Shown piece after piece: positions 1 through 8,654 of a stretch of 64,000 nt of DNA. Position numbers and translations under genes: made by a program. Below the pieces are notes generated by a model. The model was not told the origin of the DNA, searched no databases, and was given only the letters and a program-made list of their open reading frames with translations. The stretch lies in the NCBI RefSeq assembly GCF_002091475.1, contig NZ_BCTR01000051.1:1-64000 (forward strand), given 5' to 3'. Each line of letters starts with the position of its first letter. Positions within the stretch are counted from its first letter, which is position 1. Source of the DNA: Sphingomonas azotifigens NBRC 15497. GTDB taxonomy: Bacteria; Pseudomonadota; Alphaproteobacteria; Sphingomonadales; Sphingomonadaceae.

Positions 1-31
1 CGCGTGCTCGGTATCGCGCGTATGCTGGCTT

Positions 32-1003
32 TTATGCACTTCCGCGCTGAGCTGAATCGTCCGAAATCGGCCGATTTGGCGCTTCACCTGCGCCTCGATC
101 GCTGCGAGCCGTATGGGACCGGATCGTATCGATCACCGCGCGCAGCGCCGGCGCCATCTGCCGCTGTTGGGGGTAGCATAGATAGTTGCCGGGGAAGGGA
201 ACCGACCAGTTTTCCAGAAGGGGTATGAGCGCCCCCCGCGCGAAGGCGCCGACAACGGATTCCTCCTTCAGGAACGCGATCCCGACGCCGGCCAGCGCCG
301 CATCCATCATTACCGCGCGGCTGCTGGTGATCAGCGGCCCCTCGACCGCCACCGAGAACCAGCGGTCCTCCTCGAAGAACTCCCATGCATAGGGGTTCGC
401 CTGCCCCGGCCAGCGCCAGCGGATGCAGCGGTGCTCGAGCAGATCCTTGGGCGTCTGCGGAATGCCATGCTCGGCAAGATAGGCAGGCGCGGCCACGGCG
501 AGCTGGCGGATGTCCCCGCCCAGCCGGAGCGCGACCATGTCGCGTTCGATGACTTCGCCGATGCGGATCGCTGCATCATAGCCACTGCCGACGATGTCCA
601 GCACGGTGTCGTCTATCGTGAGATCGAGCGTGATGTCGGGAAAGTCGCGGGCGAGTCTCGGCAGGATCGGCACCACGAAGCTGTCCGCCGCGGCATGGAA
701 GCAGTGGAGGCGCACGGTGCCTGCCGGCCGACGCGCGGCGTCGCGGGCCTGCTCCAGCGCGCCGGTCAGGCTGTCGATAGCCGGGCGTATCTCCGCGAGC
801 AGCGTCTCGCCCGCCTCGGTCAGCGAAACGCTGCGGGTGGTGCGGTGGAGCAGCCGGATGCCGAGCCGTTCCTCAAGGCCGCGGATCAGCTGGCTCAGCG
901 CCGAGGACGACACGCCCAGTCGCTCCGCCGCCCGGCTGAAGCTGCGTTGCGCGGCGACGGCGGCAAAGGCGCGCAGGGCACCGAACTCGCTCGGATGGAT
1001 CAT
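32..1003 (-). CDS. LysR-family transcriptional regulator
   Basis: A 323-residue LysR-type regulator. The winged helix-turn-helix occupies about residues 5-65 (SFSRAAERLGVSSSALSQ, then the wing with LLHRTTRSV). A periplasmic-binding-protein-like effector domain follows from about residue 90. The signature resembles the CrgA-like subgroup, whose members often control a neighbouring oxidoreductase. I chose the start MIHPSEF at 1003; an in-frame ATG at 1021 would add six residues but sits inside an inverted repeat. It is divergent from the SDR gene at 1110, the usual arrangement of an LTTR and its target. The C-terminal 25 residues are polar and probably disordered. The effector cannot be told from sequence. 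Confidence 0.9.
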   Translation of the reverse strand: MIHPSEFGALRAFAAVAAQRSFSRAAERLGVSSSALSQLIRGLEERLGIRLLHRTTRSVSLTEAGETLLAEIRPAIDSLTGALEQARDAARRPAGTVRLHCFHAAADSFVVPILPRLARDFPDITLDLTIDDTVLDIVGSGYDAAIRIGEVIERDMVALRLGGDIRQLAVAAPAYLAEHGIPQTPKDLLEHRCIRWRWPGQANPYAWEFFEEDRWFSVAVEGPLITSSRAVMMDAALAGVGIAFLKEESVVGAFARGALIPLLENWSVPFPGNYLCYPQQRQMAPALRAVIDTIRSHTARSDRGAGEAPNRPISDDSAQRGSA

Positions 1004-1020
1004 GCCGCCTGTCCAAAGCA

Positions 1021-1040
1021 TTGTGAAGCTGGCCTTACAA
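1021..1040. promoter_or_regulatory. Candidate LysR-type operator
   Basis: An imperfect 20-bp inverted repeat, TTGTGAAG-N4-CCTTACAA, lies in the divergent spacer between the LysR gene and the SDR gene. Position and symmetry suit an LTTR binding site that regulates both genes. Assignment to this regulator is inference. Confidence 0.35.
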
Positions 1041-1109
1041 GCCCGGGTAGAAGTCCGGTGATTATGATCTCCTGCCGCATGGCTACATCGGTCGCGAAGG
1101 AGAACAGCT

Positions 1110-1937
1110 ATGACGACCTGGTTCATTACGGGCATATCCCGCGGTCTGGGCAAGGCACTGGCGCAGGCGGCGCTGACGCGCGGCGATACCGTCGTCGGCA
1201 CCGTGCGCGAGGGTGTACCGGACCTGGTGGCGGGGCAGGGTATGCTGCATGTGTTGACCGTCGACCTAACCGACAAGGCGGCGATCGCCCCGGCCGTGCG
1301 CGCCGCGTTCGAGCGGGTAGGGCACATCGACGTGCTGGTCAACAATGCCGGGTACGGCCTGCTGGGCGCGCTCGAGGGCGCGACCGACGCGGAGTTCGAG
1401 CGGTTGTTCGCGGTCAATGTCTTCGCGCCGTTCGCCGTCATCCGTGCGGCGCTCCCCGCGTTGCGCCGACAGGGTAGCGGCCATATCCTCAACATCACTT
1501 CGATCGCGGGCCGCGCGCCGGCGGGATCGTCCGGCCTCTACTCCGCGACCAAATCGGCGCTCGAGGGACTGACGCAGAGCCTTGCCCAGGAAATCGCGCC
1601 CTTCGGCCTCAAGGCCACCGCGATCGCGCCGGGCGCGTTCCGCACCGACTTCCTCAGCGACCATTCGATCCGTCGCAGCCAGGGCGGCGAGCACTATGCG
1701 CAAAGCGTCGGCACGGCGGTGGCGCGCCTCGATGCGATGGCGGGACGCCAGATCGGCGACCCGGACAAGGCCGCAGCGGCGATCCTCGCCCTGGTCGATG
1801 CCGCGAACCCCCCGCTGCACCTGCTGCTCGGCAGCGACGCGCTGCGGCGCGCGCGCGAGAAGCTCGACACCGTGATCGACGAGATCGATCGCTGGGAGAC
1901 GGTGACCCGCTCGACCGATTACCAGGGGGGCGCCTGA
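1110..1937 (+). CDS. SDR-family oxidoreductase
   Basis: A 275-residue classical short-chain dehydrogenase/reductase. The nucleotide-binding glycine motif TGISRGLG is near residue 8, NNAG near 75, and the catalytic YxxxK is YSATK near residue 150. A strong AAGGAG ribosome site precedes the ATG. The protein resembles SDRs annotated as 'oxidoreductase' or retinol-dehydrogenase-like enzymes of unknown substrate. The divergent LysR gene probably regulates it. It ends at a hairpin shared with the convergent XRE gene. Confidence 0.92.
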   Translation: MTTWFITGISRGLGKALAQAALTRGDTVVGTVREGVPDLVAGQGMLHVLTVDLTDKAAIAPAVRAAFERVGHIDVLVNNAGYGLLGALEGATDAEFERLFAVNVFAPFAVIRAALPALRRQGSGHILNITSIAGRAPAGSSGLYSATKSALEGLTQSLAQEIAPFGLKATAIAPGAFRTDFLSDHSIRRSQGGEHYAQSVGTAVARLDAMAGRQIGDPDKAAAAILALVDAANPPLHLLLGSDALRRAREKLDTVIDEIDRWETVTRSTDYQGGA

Positions 1938-1943
1938 CGACGC

Positions 1944-1976
1944 GGGCGCGGGCGGCTTTGCGGTCCCGCGCCCTTT
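1944..1976. terminator. Rho-independent terminator between convergent genes
   Basis: GGGCGCGGG (1944-1952) pairs perfectly with CCCGCGCCC (1965-1973) over a 12-nt loop, followed by a short TTT. It sits between the ends of the SDR gene and the XRE gene and could serve both strands, although the T-run is short. Confidence 0.6.
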
Positions 1977-2001
1977 CGCAAGCGGGAACGGGCCGCGACG
2001 G

Positions 2002-2838
2002 TCAGTCCTTGTGCTTGTCGAGCAGCGCGCGCAGCCGCGCGGCGTCGTCCGCCGAGGCGGGGTTGTAGATGATCATCCCCAGTTCGGGCCGCCCTTCGAC
2101 CGCGAAGGAGGAGAATTCCATCGCCAGAAGCCCCGTATCGGGATGATGCAGGCGCTTCACGCCTTCGCCGTGCGACACCACGTTGTTATCCTGCCACAGC
2201 GCCGCAAAGTCCGGGCTGCGCTCGCACAGTTCGGTCACCAGCGCCGTGACCTCGGCGTTGCCGCTGGCACCTGCGCGCGCCACGTCGGCGCGAAAGGCGC
2301 CGACCACGAAACGGGCCATGCTGTCGAAATCCGCATTCCGCGCACGGACGCGGTCGCTGCCGAAGATCAGCCGAAGGATGTTGCGTTGCTCGCGCGGCAG
2401 CGTCGCATAGTCGGTGAACAGCACCGATGCTGCCCGGTTCCACCCCACGACGTCCCAGGTCGCGGTCTTGATGATCGCCGGGCTCAGCACCATGCCGTCG
2501 AGGACGCGCTGCAATCGCGGCGAGATGCCGTCGACCAACTGGTACCGCGTTTCCGGCGGATGCCCGCGGCCGAGCATGTAGATATGTTCGCGCTCCGATT
2601 CGGTGAGCATCAGCCCTTTGGCGATGCGATCGAGCACGTCGGCCGACGGCGCGCCGCCACGGCCCTGCTCCAGCCAGGTGTACCAGGTGGCGCTGATGTT
2701 GGCGCGGCTGGCGACCTCCTCCCGGCGGAGGCCCGGCGTGCGGCGCCGCCCGCCGGTGAAACCGAAGGCCGCCGGATCGAGGCGGGTACGGCGATCCCGC
2801 AAATAGGTCCCGAGCGGGTTGGGCGCGTTGGTGGCCAT
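2002..2838 (-). CDS. XRE-family regulator with MmyB-like ligand domain
   Basis: A 278-residue protein. An N-terminal helix-turn-helix (about residues 10-75, with TPGLRREEVASRANIS and YTWLEQGR) is followed by an MmyB-like/PAS-like ligand-binding domain (about 100-270, with the family signature NILRLIF). Members of this family commonly sit beside and repress or activate SDR-type enzymes. Here the gene is divergent from an epimerase-like SDR gene (start 2934) with a 95-bp spacer containing a small palindrome. The ligand is unknown. Confidence 0.92.
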   Translation of the reverse strand: MATNAPNPLGTYLRDRRTRLDPAAFGFTGGRRRTPGLRREEVASRANISATWYTWLEQGRGGAPSADVLDRIAKGLMLTESEREHIYMLGRGHPPETRYQLVDGISPRLQRVLDGMVLSPAIIKTATWDVVGWNRAASVLFTDYATLPREQRNILRLIFGSDRVRARNADFDSMARFVVGAFRADVARAGASGNAEVTALVTELCERSPDFAALWQDNNVVSHGEGVKRLHHPDTGLLAMEFSSFAVEGRPELGMIIYNPASADDAARLRALLDKHKD

Positions 2839-2857
2839 GGTCGATCCTGTTGCACGA

Positions 2858-2869
2858 TATACTAGGATA
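2858..2869. promoter_or_regulatory. Candidate operator in divergent spacer
   Basis: TATACTAGGATA is a near-perfect 12-bp palindrome (10 of 12 positions symmetrical, CTAG centre). It lies 20 bp upstream of the XRE gene start and 65 bp upstream of the SDR gene. It is a plausible binding site for the XRE regulator; this is inferred from position only. Confidence 0.3.
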
Positions 2870-2933
2870 ACCTCACTACTTTAACACGTTGGGTGGGAGC
2901 GGGATACGGCGTCGGGTCAGCAGGAGATTTCCC

Positions 2934-3836
2934 ATGCGCGTGTTCCTGACCGGGGCGACCGGCTTTATCGGCTCCCATATCATCCCCGAACTTCGCAGCC
3001 GCGGCCATCACGTGCTCGGCCTCACGCGCTCCGATGCCGGCGCGCGGCAACTGGAAGCGGCCGGAGTCGAAGTGCATCGGGGTAGCCTCGAGGAACCCGA
3101 AACGCTGGCGCTTGGAGCGGCGGCGGCGGACGCGGTCATCCATTGTGCCTTCGACCATAATTTCGCGGCCTTCTTCGAAAATACCAGGAAGGACGAGCGC
3201 AACATCGCCGCGATGGGCGAGGCGCTGGCGGGCACGACCAAGCCGATCCTGATCACCTCGGGGGTCGGCAGCGGCACGCCACGGCAAGGCGGGCTGGCGA
3301 CCGAGGACATCCTCAACCCCCTGCATGCCAATCCGCGCATCGTCACCGAACTCGCCGGGGCGGCGCTGCTCGCGCGGCGCATCGACGTGCGCACGATCCG
3401 TCTGCCGCAGGTGCACGACACCACCAGGGCGGGGCTGATCACGCCGCTGATCGCCGAGGCGCTGCGCGCCGGCGCCATCGCCTATGTGGGCGAGGGCAAG
3501 ACGCGCTGGGCCGCGGCGCATGTCAGCGATGTCGCCAAGCTCTACGTGCTGGCGCTGGAACGGGGGGAGCCGGGCGCGCGATACCATGCCTCGGTGGAAG
3601 AGGGCGTCGACGCCCGCGCCATCGCGGAGGCGATCGGCAAGGGTACCGGGCTACCGGTCCGCGCGATCACCGAAGACGATGTCGAGCACTATTTCGGATG
3701 GATGGCGCCTTTCGCCGCACTCGACATGATCGCATCGAGTGCCTGGACGCGTGCGCGGCTGGGTTGGCAGCCGGAGGGGCCGGACCTGCTCACCGATCTT
3801 GCCGCCATGCGCCATGCGGACGCCATCGAGGCTTGA
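2934..3836 (+). CDS. NAD-dependent epimerase/SDR-family protein
   Basis: A 300-residue extended/atypical SDR. The Rossmann motif TGATGFIGSH is at residues 7-16. The usual catalytic YxxxK is not evident: the position around NPRIVTELAG carries no Tyr-Lys pair. The enzyme therefore belongs to the atypical 'SDR family oxidoreductase' group whose chemistry is uncertain. The start is placed at the ATG preceded by AGGAGA, giving MRVFLTGATG. A longer in-frame start at 2889 has no good ribosome site. It is probably regulated by the divergent XRE gene. Confidence 0.88.
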   Translation: MRVFLTGATGFIGSHIIPELRSRGHHVLGLTRSDAGARQLEAAGVEVHRGSLEEPETLALGAAAADAVIHCAFDHNFAAFFENTRKDERNIAAMGEALAGTTKPILITSGVGSGTPRQGGLATEDILNPLHANPRIVTELAGAALLARRIDVRTIRLPQVHDTTRAGLITPLIAEALRAGAIAYVGEGKTRWAAAHVSDVAKLYVLALERGEPGARYHASVEEGVDARAIAEAIGKGTGLPVRAITEDDVEHYFGWMAPFAALDMIASSAWTRARLGWQPEGPDLLTDLAAMRHADAIEA

Positions 3837-3966
3837 TCAAGGGCCGCTTGCCCTTGCCGGCGCGGGGCGGTCCGCCGCGCGCCGGACGCCTACCCGTTGT
3901 CGGCGCAATGCGGTACCGCGCCGCGTGCGTTGATCCGCAACCCTGCCGCCTGGCGCACAAGCCGCC

Positions 3967-4797
3967 TCAATTGTTCAACCAGTCTGCCGTGATCTCGCCG
4001 CGATGCCCTTCCGGCGCCAGTGCCGCGCGCAGCGCTTCCAGCAGCGGCGGCAGCGCCTGCACGAAGGCATAAGGCGGATTGACGATGAAAAGGCCTGCGC
4101 CGTTATAGATGCCGGGCTGATCGGCATCATACAACCAATGCTCCACCGAGAGGAATTTCGGGATGCCGAGCTTGCGCAGCTTGTGCTTCCACTGCTGATG
4201 GGGCGCGCGGTCCTTGAGCGGATACCAGATCACCGTCACGCCATGCGCCCATTTGCGGTGTGCCGCGGCGAGCGTGGCGGTGATGCGCTCGCGCTCGTCG
4301 GTCTGCTCGTACGGCGGATCGACCACCACCACGCCGCGCGCCGTCCGGGTGGGAAGCATCGCCAGCCAAAGCTCATAGGCATCGCGCGCATGCACGGCGG
4401 CAGGCGTACCGCGCATCGCGCCCCGCAGGACATCGACGTCCTCGGGATGCTTCTCATTGAGGATCAGCAGGTCCTGCGGGCGCAGCAGTTGCGCCAGGAA
4501 CTGCGGCGAGCCGGGATAGAGGTGCGGCGCTGCCCCGTCATTCACCGCCTGCACGGCGGCGCGATATTCGTTCAGCAAGGGGTTGGTATCGGTAAAGGCC
4601 CGCAGCACACCGTGGGCGGCCTCTCCGGTGCGCTGGGCCTGCTGGCCGCCCAGGTCGTAGAGCCCGCAGCCGGCATGGGTGTCGATCAGGGTCAACGCGC
4701 CCGGTTTTTGCTGCAGGGCCCGGACAAGGGCAATCAGCAGGCTGTGCTTGACGACATCGGCGCTGTTGCCGGCGTGGAACGAGTGGCGATAATTCAT
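3967..4797 (-). CDS. rlmJ: 23S rRNA (adenine(2030)-N6)-methyltransferase RlmJ
   Basis: A 276-residue protein matching RlmJ along its length. It starts MNYRHSFHAGNSADVVKH, has an S-adenosylmethionine-binding motif DTHAGCGLYDL near residue 40, and the catalytic DPPY motif (VVVVDPPYEQTDE) near residue 160. RlmJ methylates N6 of A2030 in 23S rRNA. The gene is transcribed alone. The 130-bp gap before the upstream SDR gene holds GC-rich sequence but no clear T-run terminator. Confidence 0.95.
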   Translation of the reverse strand: MNYRHSFHAGNSADVVKHSLLIALVRALQQKPGALTLIDTHAGCGLYDLGGQQAQRTGEAAHGVLRAFTDTNPLLNEYRAAVQAVNDGAAPHLYPGSPQFLAQLLRPQDLLILNEKHPEDVDVLRGAMRGTPAAVHARDAYELWLAMLPTRTARGVVVVDPPYEQTDERERITATLAAAHRKWAHGVTVIWYPLKDRAPHQQWKHKLRKLGIPKFLSVEHWLYDADQPGIYNGAGLFIVNPPYAFVQALPPLLEALRAALAPEGHRGEITADWLNN

Positions 4798-4914
4798 TGA
4801 AAATCCAAAACCTGCCGATTTGCCTTTGTACGCATTATTCCAACATGCGCTGACAGGCAGTCCTCCTGCCGCACGTCCGTTATCCCGGCGAGCACCCGAT
4901 CGGCGCTCGCATGC

Positions 4915-5490
4915 CTAAGTGCCGCCGCCGCGATCCTTGGCCAGGGTGGAGACCTCCTCGAACTGGCCCGGCGCGATCCCGGCGAGCGACCAGTCGCCGA
5001 TCGACCAGCGGACTAGCCGCAGGGTGGGCAACCCGACCGCCGCAGTCATGCGGCGCACTTGCCGGTTGCGCCCTTCGCGGATGGTGATTTTCAGCCAGCT
5101 GTCGAGGATGGACTTGCGCTCGCGGATCGGCGGATCGCGCTGCCACAGGTCGGGCGCGTCGATCCGCGCAACCTCGGCCGGCAAGGTCATGCCGTCCTTG
5201 AGCCGGACGCCCTGCCGCAGACGCTCCAGTTCCGGCGCCTGCGGATCGCCTTCGACCTGCACCAGATAGGTCTTGGGCATCTTGAAGCGGGGATCGGCAA
5301 TACGCGCCTGCAGCCGCCCATCGTCGCATAGCAGCAGCAGCCCTTCGCTGTCCCGGTCGAGCCGTCCGGCGGGATAGACTCCCTTCACCGCGATGAAGTC
5401 CGACAAGGTCGACCGAAGCGTCGGCGATCCGCGATCGGTGAATTGCGACAGGACCCCGTAGGGTTTGTTGAACAGTAGCAGCCGGGGCAT
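4915..5490 (-). CDS. rluE: 23S rRNA pseudouridine synthase, RluE-type
   Basis: A 191-residue RsuA/RluB/RluE-family synthase with no N-terminal S4 domain, as in RluE. The catalytic-Asp motif GRLDRDSEGLLLLCDDG is near residue 40, and the RNRQVRRM motif near residue 140. Homologues isomerise U2457 in 23S rRNA. I start at MPRLLLFNKP. An in-frame ATG at 5520 would add ten residues, and neither start has a strong ribosome site. It lies next to rlmJ, another rRNA modifier, in the same orientation. Confidence 0.87.
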   Translation of the reverse strand: MPRLLLFNKPYGVLSQFTDRGSPTLRSTLSDFIAVKGVYPAGRLDRDSEGLLLLCDDGRLQARIADPRFKMPKTYLVQVEGDPQAPELERLRQGVRLKDGMTLPAEVARIDAPDLWQRDPPIRERKSILDSWLKITIREGRNRQVRRMTAAVGLPTLRLVRWSIGDWSLAGIAPGQFEEVSTLAKDRGGGT

Positions 5491-5749
5491 GCTGCGCTCA
5501 TAGCGTTGGGCTGCGGCCATGTCTCCGGCTGCATTTCCCCGCCGGCCAGGCTGATCGGCCATCGGCCCGATCCTGGTCCATCAAAGCGAGCGCGGGCGCG
5601 AGGCCATGTGGAAAGCTTGGCCCCCAACACGGTCCCGCCGTCGCATCCGGCAGCGTGGTAGCGCCCAGCCGTCGTCGATCGTGAGGCCATCGCCGCCAGG
5701 CCGTGCGGTTTGGGATCGCATCATGCCGCCTCGACGACGCAAAGGCGCT

Positions 5750-5769
5750 AATGATATTGACTCGCAATA
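5750..5769 (+). promoter_or_regulatory. Candidate Fur-like box before TonB receptor
   Basis: AATGATATTGACTCGCAATA contains the perfect dyad TATTG-N5-CAATA and resembles proteobacterial Fur boxes. It lies 46 bp upstream of the receptor start. The operon downstream (receptor plus PepSY membrane protein) is of the iron/siderophore type. Nothing else recognisable was seen in the 5491-5749 spacer. Confidence 0.4.
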
Positions 5770-5814
5770 CCTATGAAAGGTAGCTGCGCATGCGCAACAA
5801 AATTGGGGGATCGC

Positions 5815-8073
5815 ATGCGTCAATATCGGCTTCTGCTCACGTCGGCCTTGGTGTCGACGTGCTGGCTCTCCGCGGTACAGGCGCAAGAGGCTGCACCTCC
5901 GGGATCCGAAGAGATCATCGTCACCGGGGAGAAAAGCGACCGGACGCTCCAGCAGACGACGAGCTCGGTGGGGGTAACCACGGCCAAGCGGATCGCGCAG
6001 GAGAATCTGCAAACAATCCAGGAAATCTATCAGCGGACCGCCAATGTCGCCGAAACCTATGGGGCATCCGGCTTCTCGATCCGCGGGATCGACCAGCGCG
6101 GTGTCTCGGGCGGCACCGGCGCCGCCACCGCGACGGTATTCGTCGATGGCGCGCCGGTGCCGCAGGACCTGCTGTCGAACGGCCCCACCGATCTTTGGGA
6201 CGTCGCGCAGGTCGAGATCTTCCGCGGGCCGCAATCGACGCTGCAGGGGTTGAATGCACTGGCAGGCGCGGTGCACATCCGCACCGCGGAGCCGAGCTTC
6301 GACTGGCGCGTGAAGGGCCAGGCGATGGTCGCGTCGTTCAACACCACCCAGTTCGCCGTCGCCGGCGGCGGGCCGCTGATCGCCGACCAACTGGCGTTCC
6401 GCGTGTCCGCCGAGAAGCGCGATTCGGACGGCTTCATCTACAATGTCACGCGCCGCGCGCCGGAAAATCCGGTGAATTCGCTGTCGCTGCGAGCCAAGCT
6501 GCTCTGGACGCCGTCGGCGCTGCCCGGCCTGGAGGCACGGCTGAACTACCACCACTTCCACACCAAGGGCGGCTACCGCTTCACCTATGTCGACCGCAAC
6601 CGTCCGGATTACCTGGACAACCCGACCAACAGCTCCAACTTCCCCAACGACAGCGACGTCGATTCCGATCAGGGAACGCTGGACCTCCGCTATCGGCTCG
6701 GCAAGGGCTTCTCGCTGACGGCGCTCAGCACCTACACTGATACTGGGTTCGTGCGCCATTACGACGGCGACGCAAGCGCCGCAGACCGCGCTTCGAGCGA
6801 GCTGACCGGCACGTCCAAGACCTTCACCCAGGAACTCCGCCTCAATTACGACAGCGAGCGACTGCGCGGCCTGGTCGGGCTGTTCTATTACAATCGCGAC
6901 GAGACGGCCAATTCGCAGCAGACCACGCTGGTGCCGACCCCGGCCGCGACGATCGCCAATCTGCTCAAGGGCTCGCTCGGCGCGACGGCGGCGACGCAGG
7001 TGGCGTCGACCTACACGCAGGCGCTGCCCTTTATCACCGTCGCCTATACATCGGACCTGCCGCAGCAGGTGCAGACCTATGCGCTGTTCGCCGATGGGCG
7101 GTACCGCCTTACCGATCGGCTGTCGCTGCTCGGCGGCTTCCGCGTCGATCGCGAGCGCAACGGCAAGTCGGGGATCACTCGCGCCACCTTTGCCGGCACA
7201 CTGCCGACGCCGGCCAGCTATGGATCGCTTGCGCCGGTGATCACCGCGATCAACCGGGCGGTGCTGGGGCTGGTGAGCGACGCCAACGGCACGGCCCCGT
7301 TCGGCGCGCGCACCTTCAACGCGTTCCTGCCCAAGGGCGGCATCGAAATGGCGTGGACGCCCGACCTCTCGACGGCGTTCGTCGTGCAGCGCGGCTATCG
7401 CTCCGGCGGCAGCAGCTTCAACACCGCACGCTCGACGCTGTTCGCCTATGATCCCGAACATACCTGGAATTACGAGCTTTCGCTCCGCTCCGCCTGGCTC
7501 GACGGGAAGCTGACCGCCAACGCCAACATCTACTATATCGACTGGAAGAACCAGCAGACGACCGCCAATTTCGGCAACGGCAATTACGACACCAACACGG
7601 TCAATGCCGGCAAGTCGCATCTCTATGGCTTCGAGGTCGAGCTGAGCCACCGCGTGTCGCGCGCGTTCGACTGGTATGCGAGTGTCGGGCATACCCGCAC
7701 CAAGTTCGATGCCTTCGTCACCAGCATCGGATCCATCACCAATCTTTCCGGCAACCAGTTCACCTATGCCCCGCGCTGGACGCTCGCGGGCGGCGCCAAT
7801 CTGCGCCTGGCAGGCGGGTTCGAGGCCAACCTCAACGCCAGTTACCGCAGCGGCGTGTTCACCGACGTGTCGCGGCCGCAGAGCGCCTATCGGGTCGGTC
7901 CGCGAACGCTGGTGAACGGCCGGATCGGCTACCGGGTCGAGCGCTGGAGTGCATCGCTGTTCGTCAACAACCTGTTCAACGAGAAGTATGACCAGTATGT
8001 CAACGCATTGACCAACCAGGCGATCATCGGCACGCCACGCACCGTGGGCGCGATGCTGGGCTTTGCGTTGTGA
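5815..8073 (+). CDS. TonB-dependent receptor (probable siderophore receptor)
   Basis: A 752-residue outer-membrane receptor. A signal peptide (residues 1-23, ending VQAQ) is followed by EEIIVTG, typical of sphingomonad receptors just before the plug. The plug domain occupies about residues 45-150 (SIRGIDQRG, VEIFRGPQSTLQG), then a 22-strand barrel ends in an aromatic-rich C-terminus (GAMLGFAL). The start is placed at MRQYRLLL with GGGGGA upstream; an earlier ATG at 5773 would add a poor leader. It overlaps the next gene by GTGA, so it heads a three-gene operon with a PepSY membrane protein, pointing to Fe(III)-siderophore uptake. Confidence 0.92.
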   Translation: MRQYRLLLTSALVSTCWLSAVQAQEAAPPGSEEIIVTGEKSDRTLQQTTSSVGVTTAKRIAQENLQTIQEIYQRTANVAETYGASGFSIRGIDQRGVSGGTGAATATVFVDGAPVPQDLLSNGPTDLWDVAQVEIFRGPQSTLQGLNALAGAVHIRTAEPSFDWRVKGQAMVASFNTTQFAVAGGGPLIADQLAFRVSAEKRDSDGFIYNVTRRAPENPVNSLSLRAKLLWTPSALPGLEARLNYHHFHTKGGYRFTYVDRNRPDYLDNPTNSSNFPNDSDVDSDQGTLDLRYRLGKGFSLTALSTYTDTGFVRHYDGDASAADRASSELTGTSKTFTQELRLNYDSERLRGLVGLFYYNRDETANSQQTTLVPTPAATIANLLKGSLGATAATQVASTYTQALPFITVAYTSDLPQQVQTYALFADGRYRLTDRLSLLGGFRVDRERNGKSGITRATFAGTLPTPASYGSLAPVITAINRAVLGLVSDANGTAPFGARTFNAFLPKGGIEMAWTPDLSTAFVVQRGYRSGGSSFNTARSTLFAYDPEHTWNYELSLRSAWLDGKLTANANIYYIDWKNQQTTANFGNGNYDTNTVNAGKSHLYGFEVELSHRVSRAFDWYASVGHTRTKFDAFVTSIGSITNLSGNQFTYAPRWTLAGGANLRLAGGFEANLNASYRSGVFTDVSRPQSAYRVGPRTLVNGRIGYRVERWSASLFVNNLFNEKYDQYVNALTNQAIIGTPRTVGAMLGFAL

Positions 8074-8654
8074 GCGACGCGCACCTGCTGACGTCGGGCA
8101 GCGCCGCGATCCTGATCGCCGCTGCGGCTGCCGCCTGGCTGCTCCGAAAGGCGTGGCGATCGAAAACCACCAAGGCGCCCTGGCGCGCTGCCGGGCTCGG
8201 GCTGGCGGCGCTGGTCCTCCTCGTCCCCGCCGGGCTGCTGGGCCCGGCCCGCGGGCCGTTCGCGGCGCTGGCCTTGTTTTCGGCTGCGGCGCTGGTGGTC
8301 GTCGCCTCCGGGCGAACGCGGCGAAGCGCCAAGGCGGCGCGGCCCGGGCGGGACGATGGTCCCGCGCCCGAGCCGGCGGAACGCGCATCGGCGCCGTGGC
8401 GCGGGCTGCTGCGCTGGCTGCTCGCCGGACCGATCGGCATGGTCGCGGCGATGGCGGTCGGCGTATGCTACACCGTCTGGGGGGCAGGCGCGGTACAGAC
8501 GCGGCTGGTCGCTGGCGGGCTGCTGGTGCCGATCGTCTGGGGCGGCGCGATGGCGTGGACGCTGGCCGACGACAAGGTGCTTCGCGCCGCGGCGGTGCTG
8601 ATCGGCACGGCGCTGCTCGGCTTCGGCCTGGCACGGCTGGGAGGAGTGGCATGA
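8070..8654 (+). CDS. Six-helix membrane protein of TonB receptor/PepSY operon
   Basis: A 194-residue membrane protein of unknown function with a GTG start overlapping the receptor stop (GTGA). Two sets of about three hydrophobic helices flank a polar, charged linker (about residues 78-108). The C-terminal half contains LLAGPIGMVAAMAVGVCYTVW. Elsewhere this operon slot holds small membrane proteins such as DUF3325 or DUF3649. This protein could be a fused equivalent, but I cannot confirm the family. It overlaps the PepSY gene by ATGA, so all three genes are translationally coupled. Confidence 0.8.
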   Translation: MSDAHLLTSGSAAILIAAAAAAWLLRKAWRSKTTKAPWRAAGLGLAALVLLVPAGLLGPARGPFAALALFSAAALVVVASGRTRRSAKAARPGRDDGPAPEPAERASAPWRGLLRWLLAGPIGMVAAMAVGVCYTVWGAGAVQTRLVAGGLLVPIVWGGAMAWTLADDKVLRAAAVLIGTALLGFGLARLGGVA

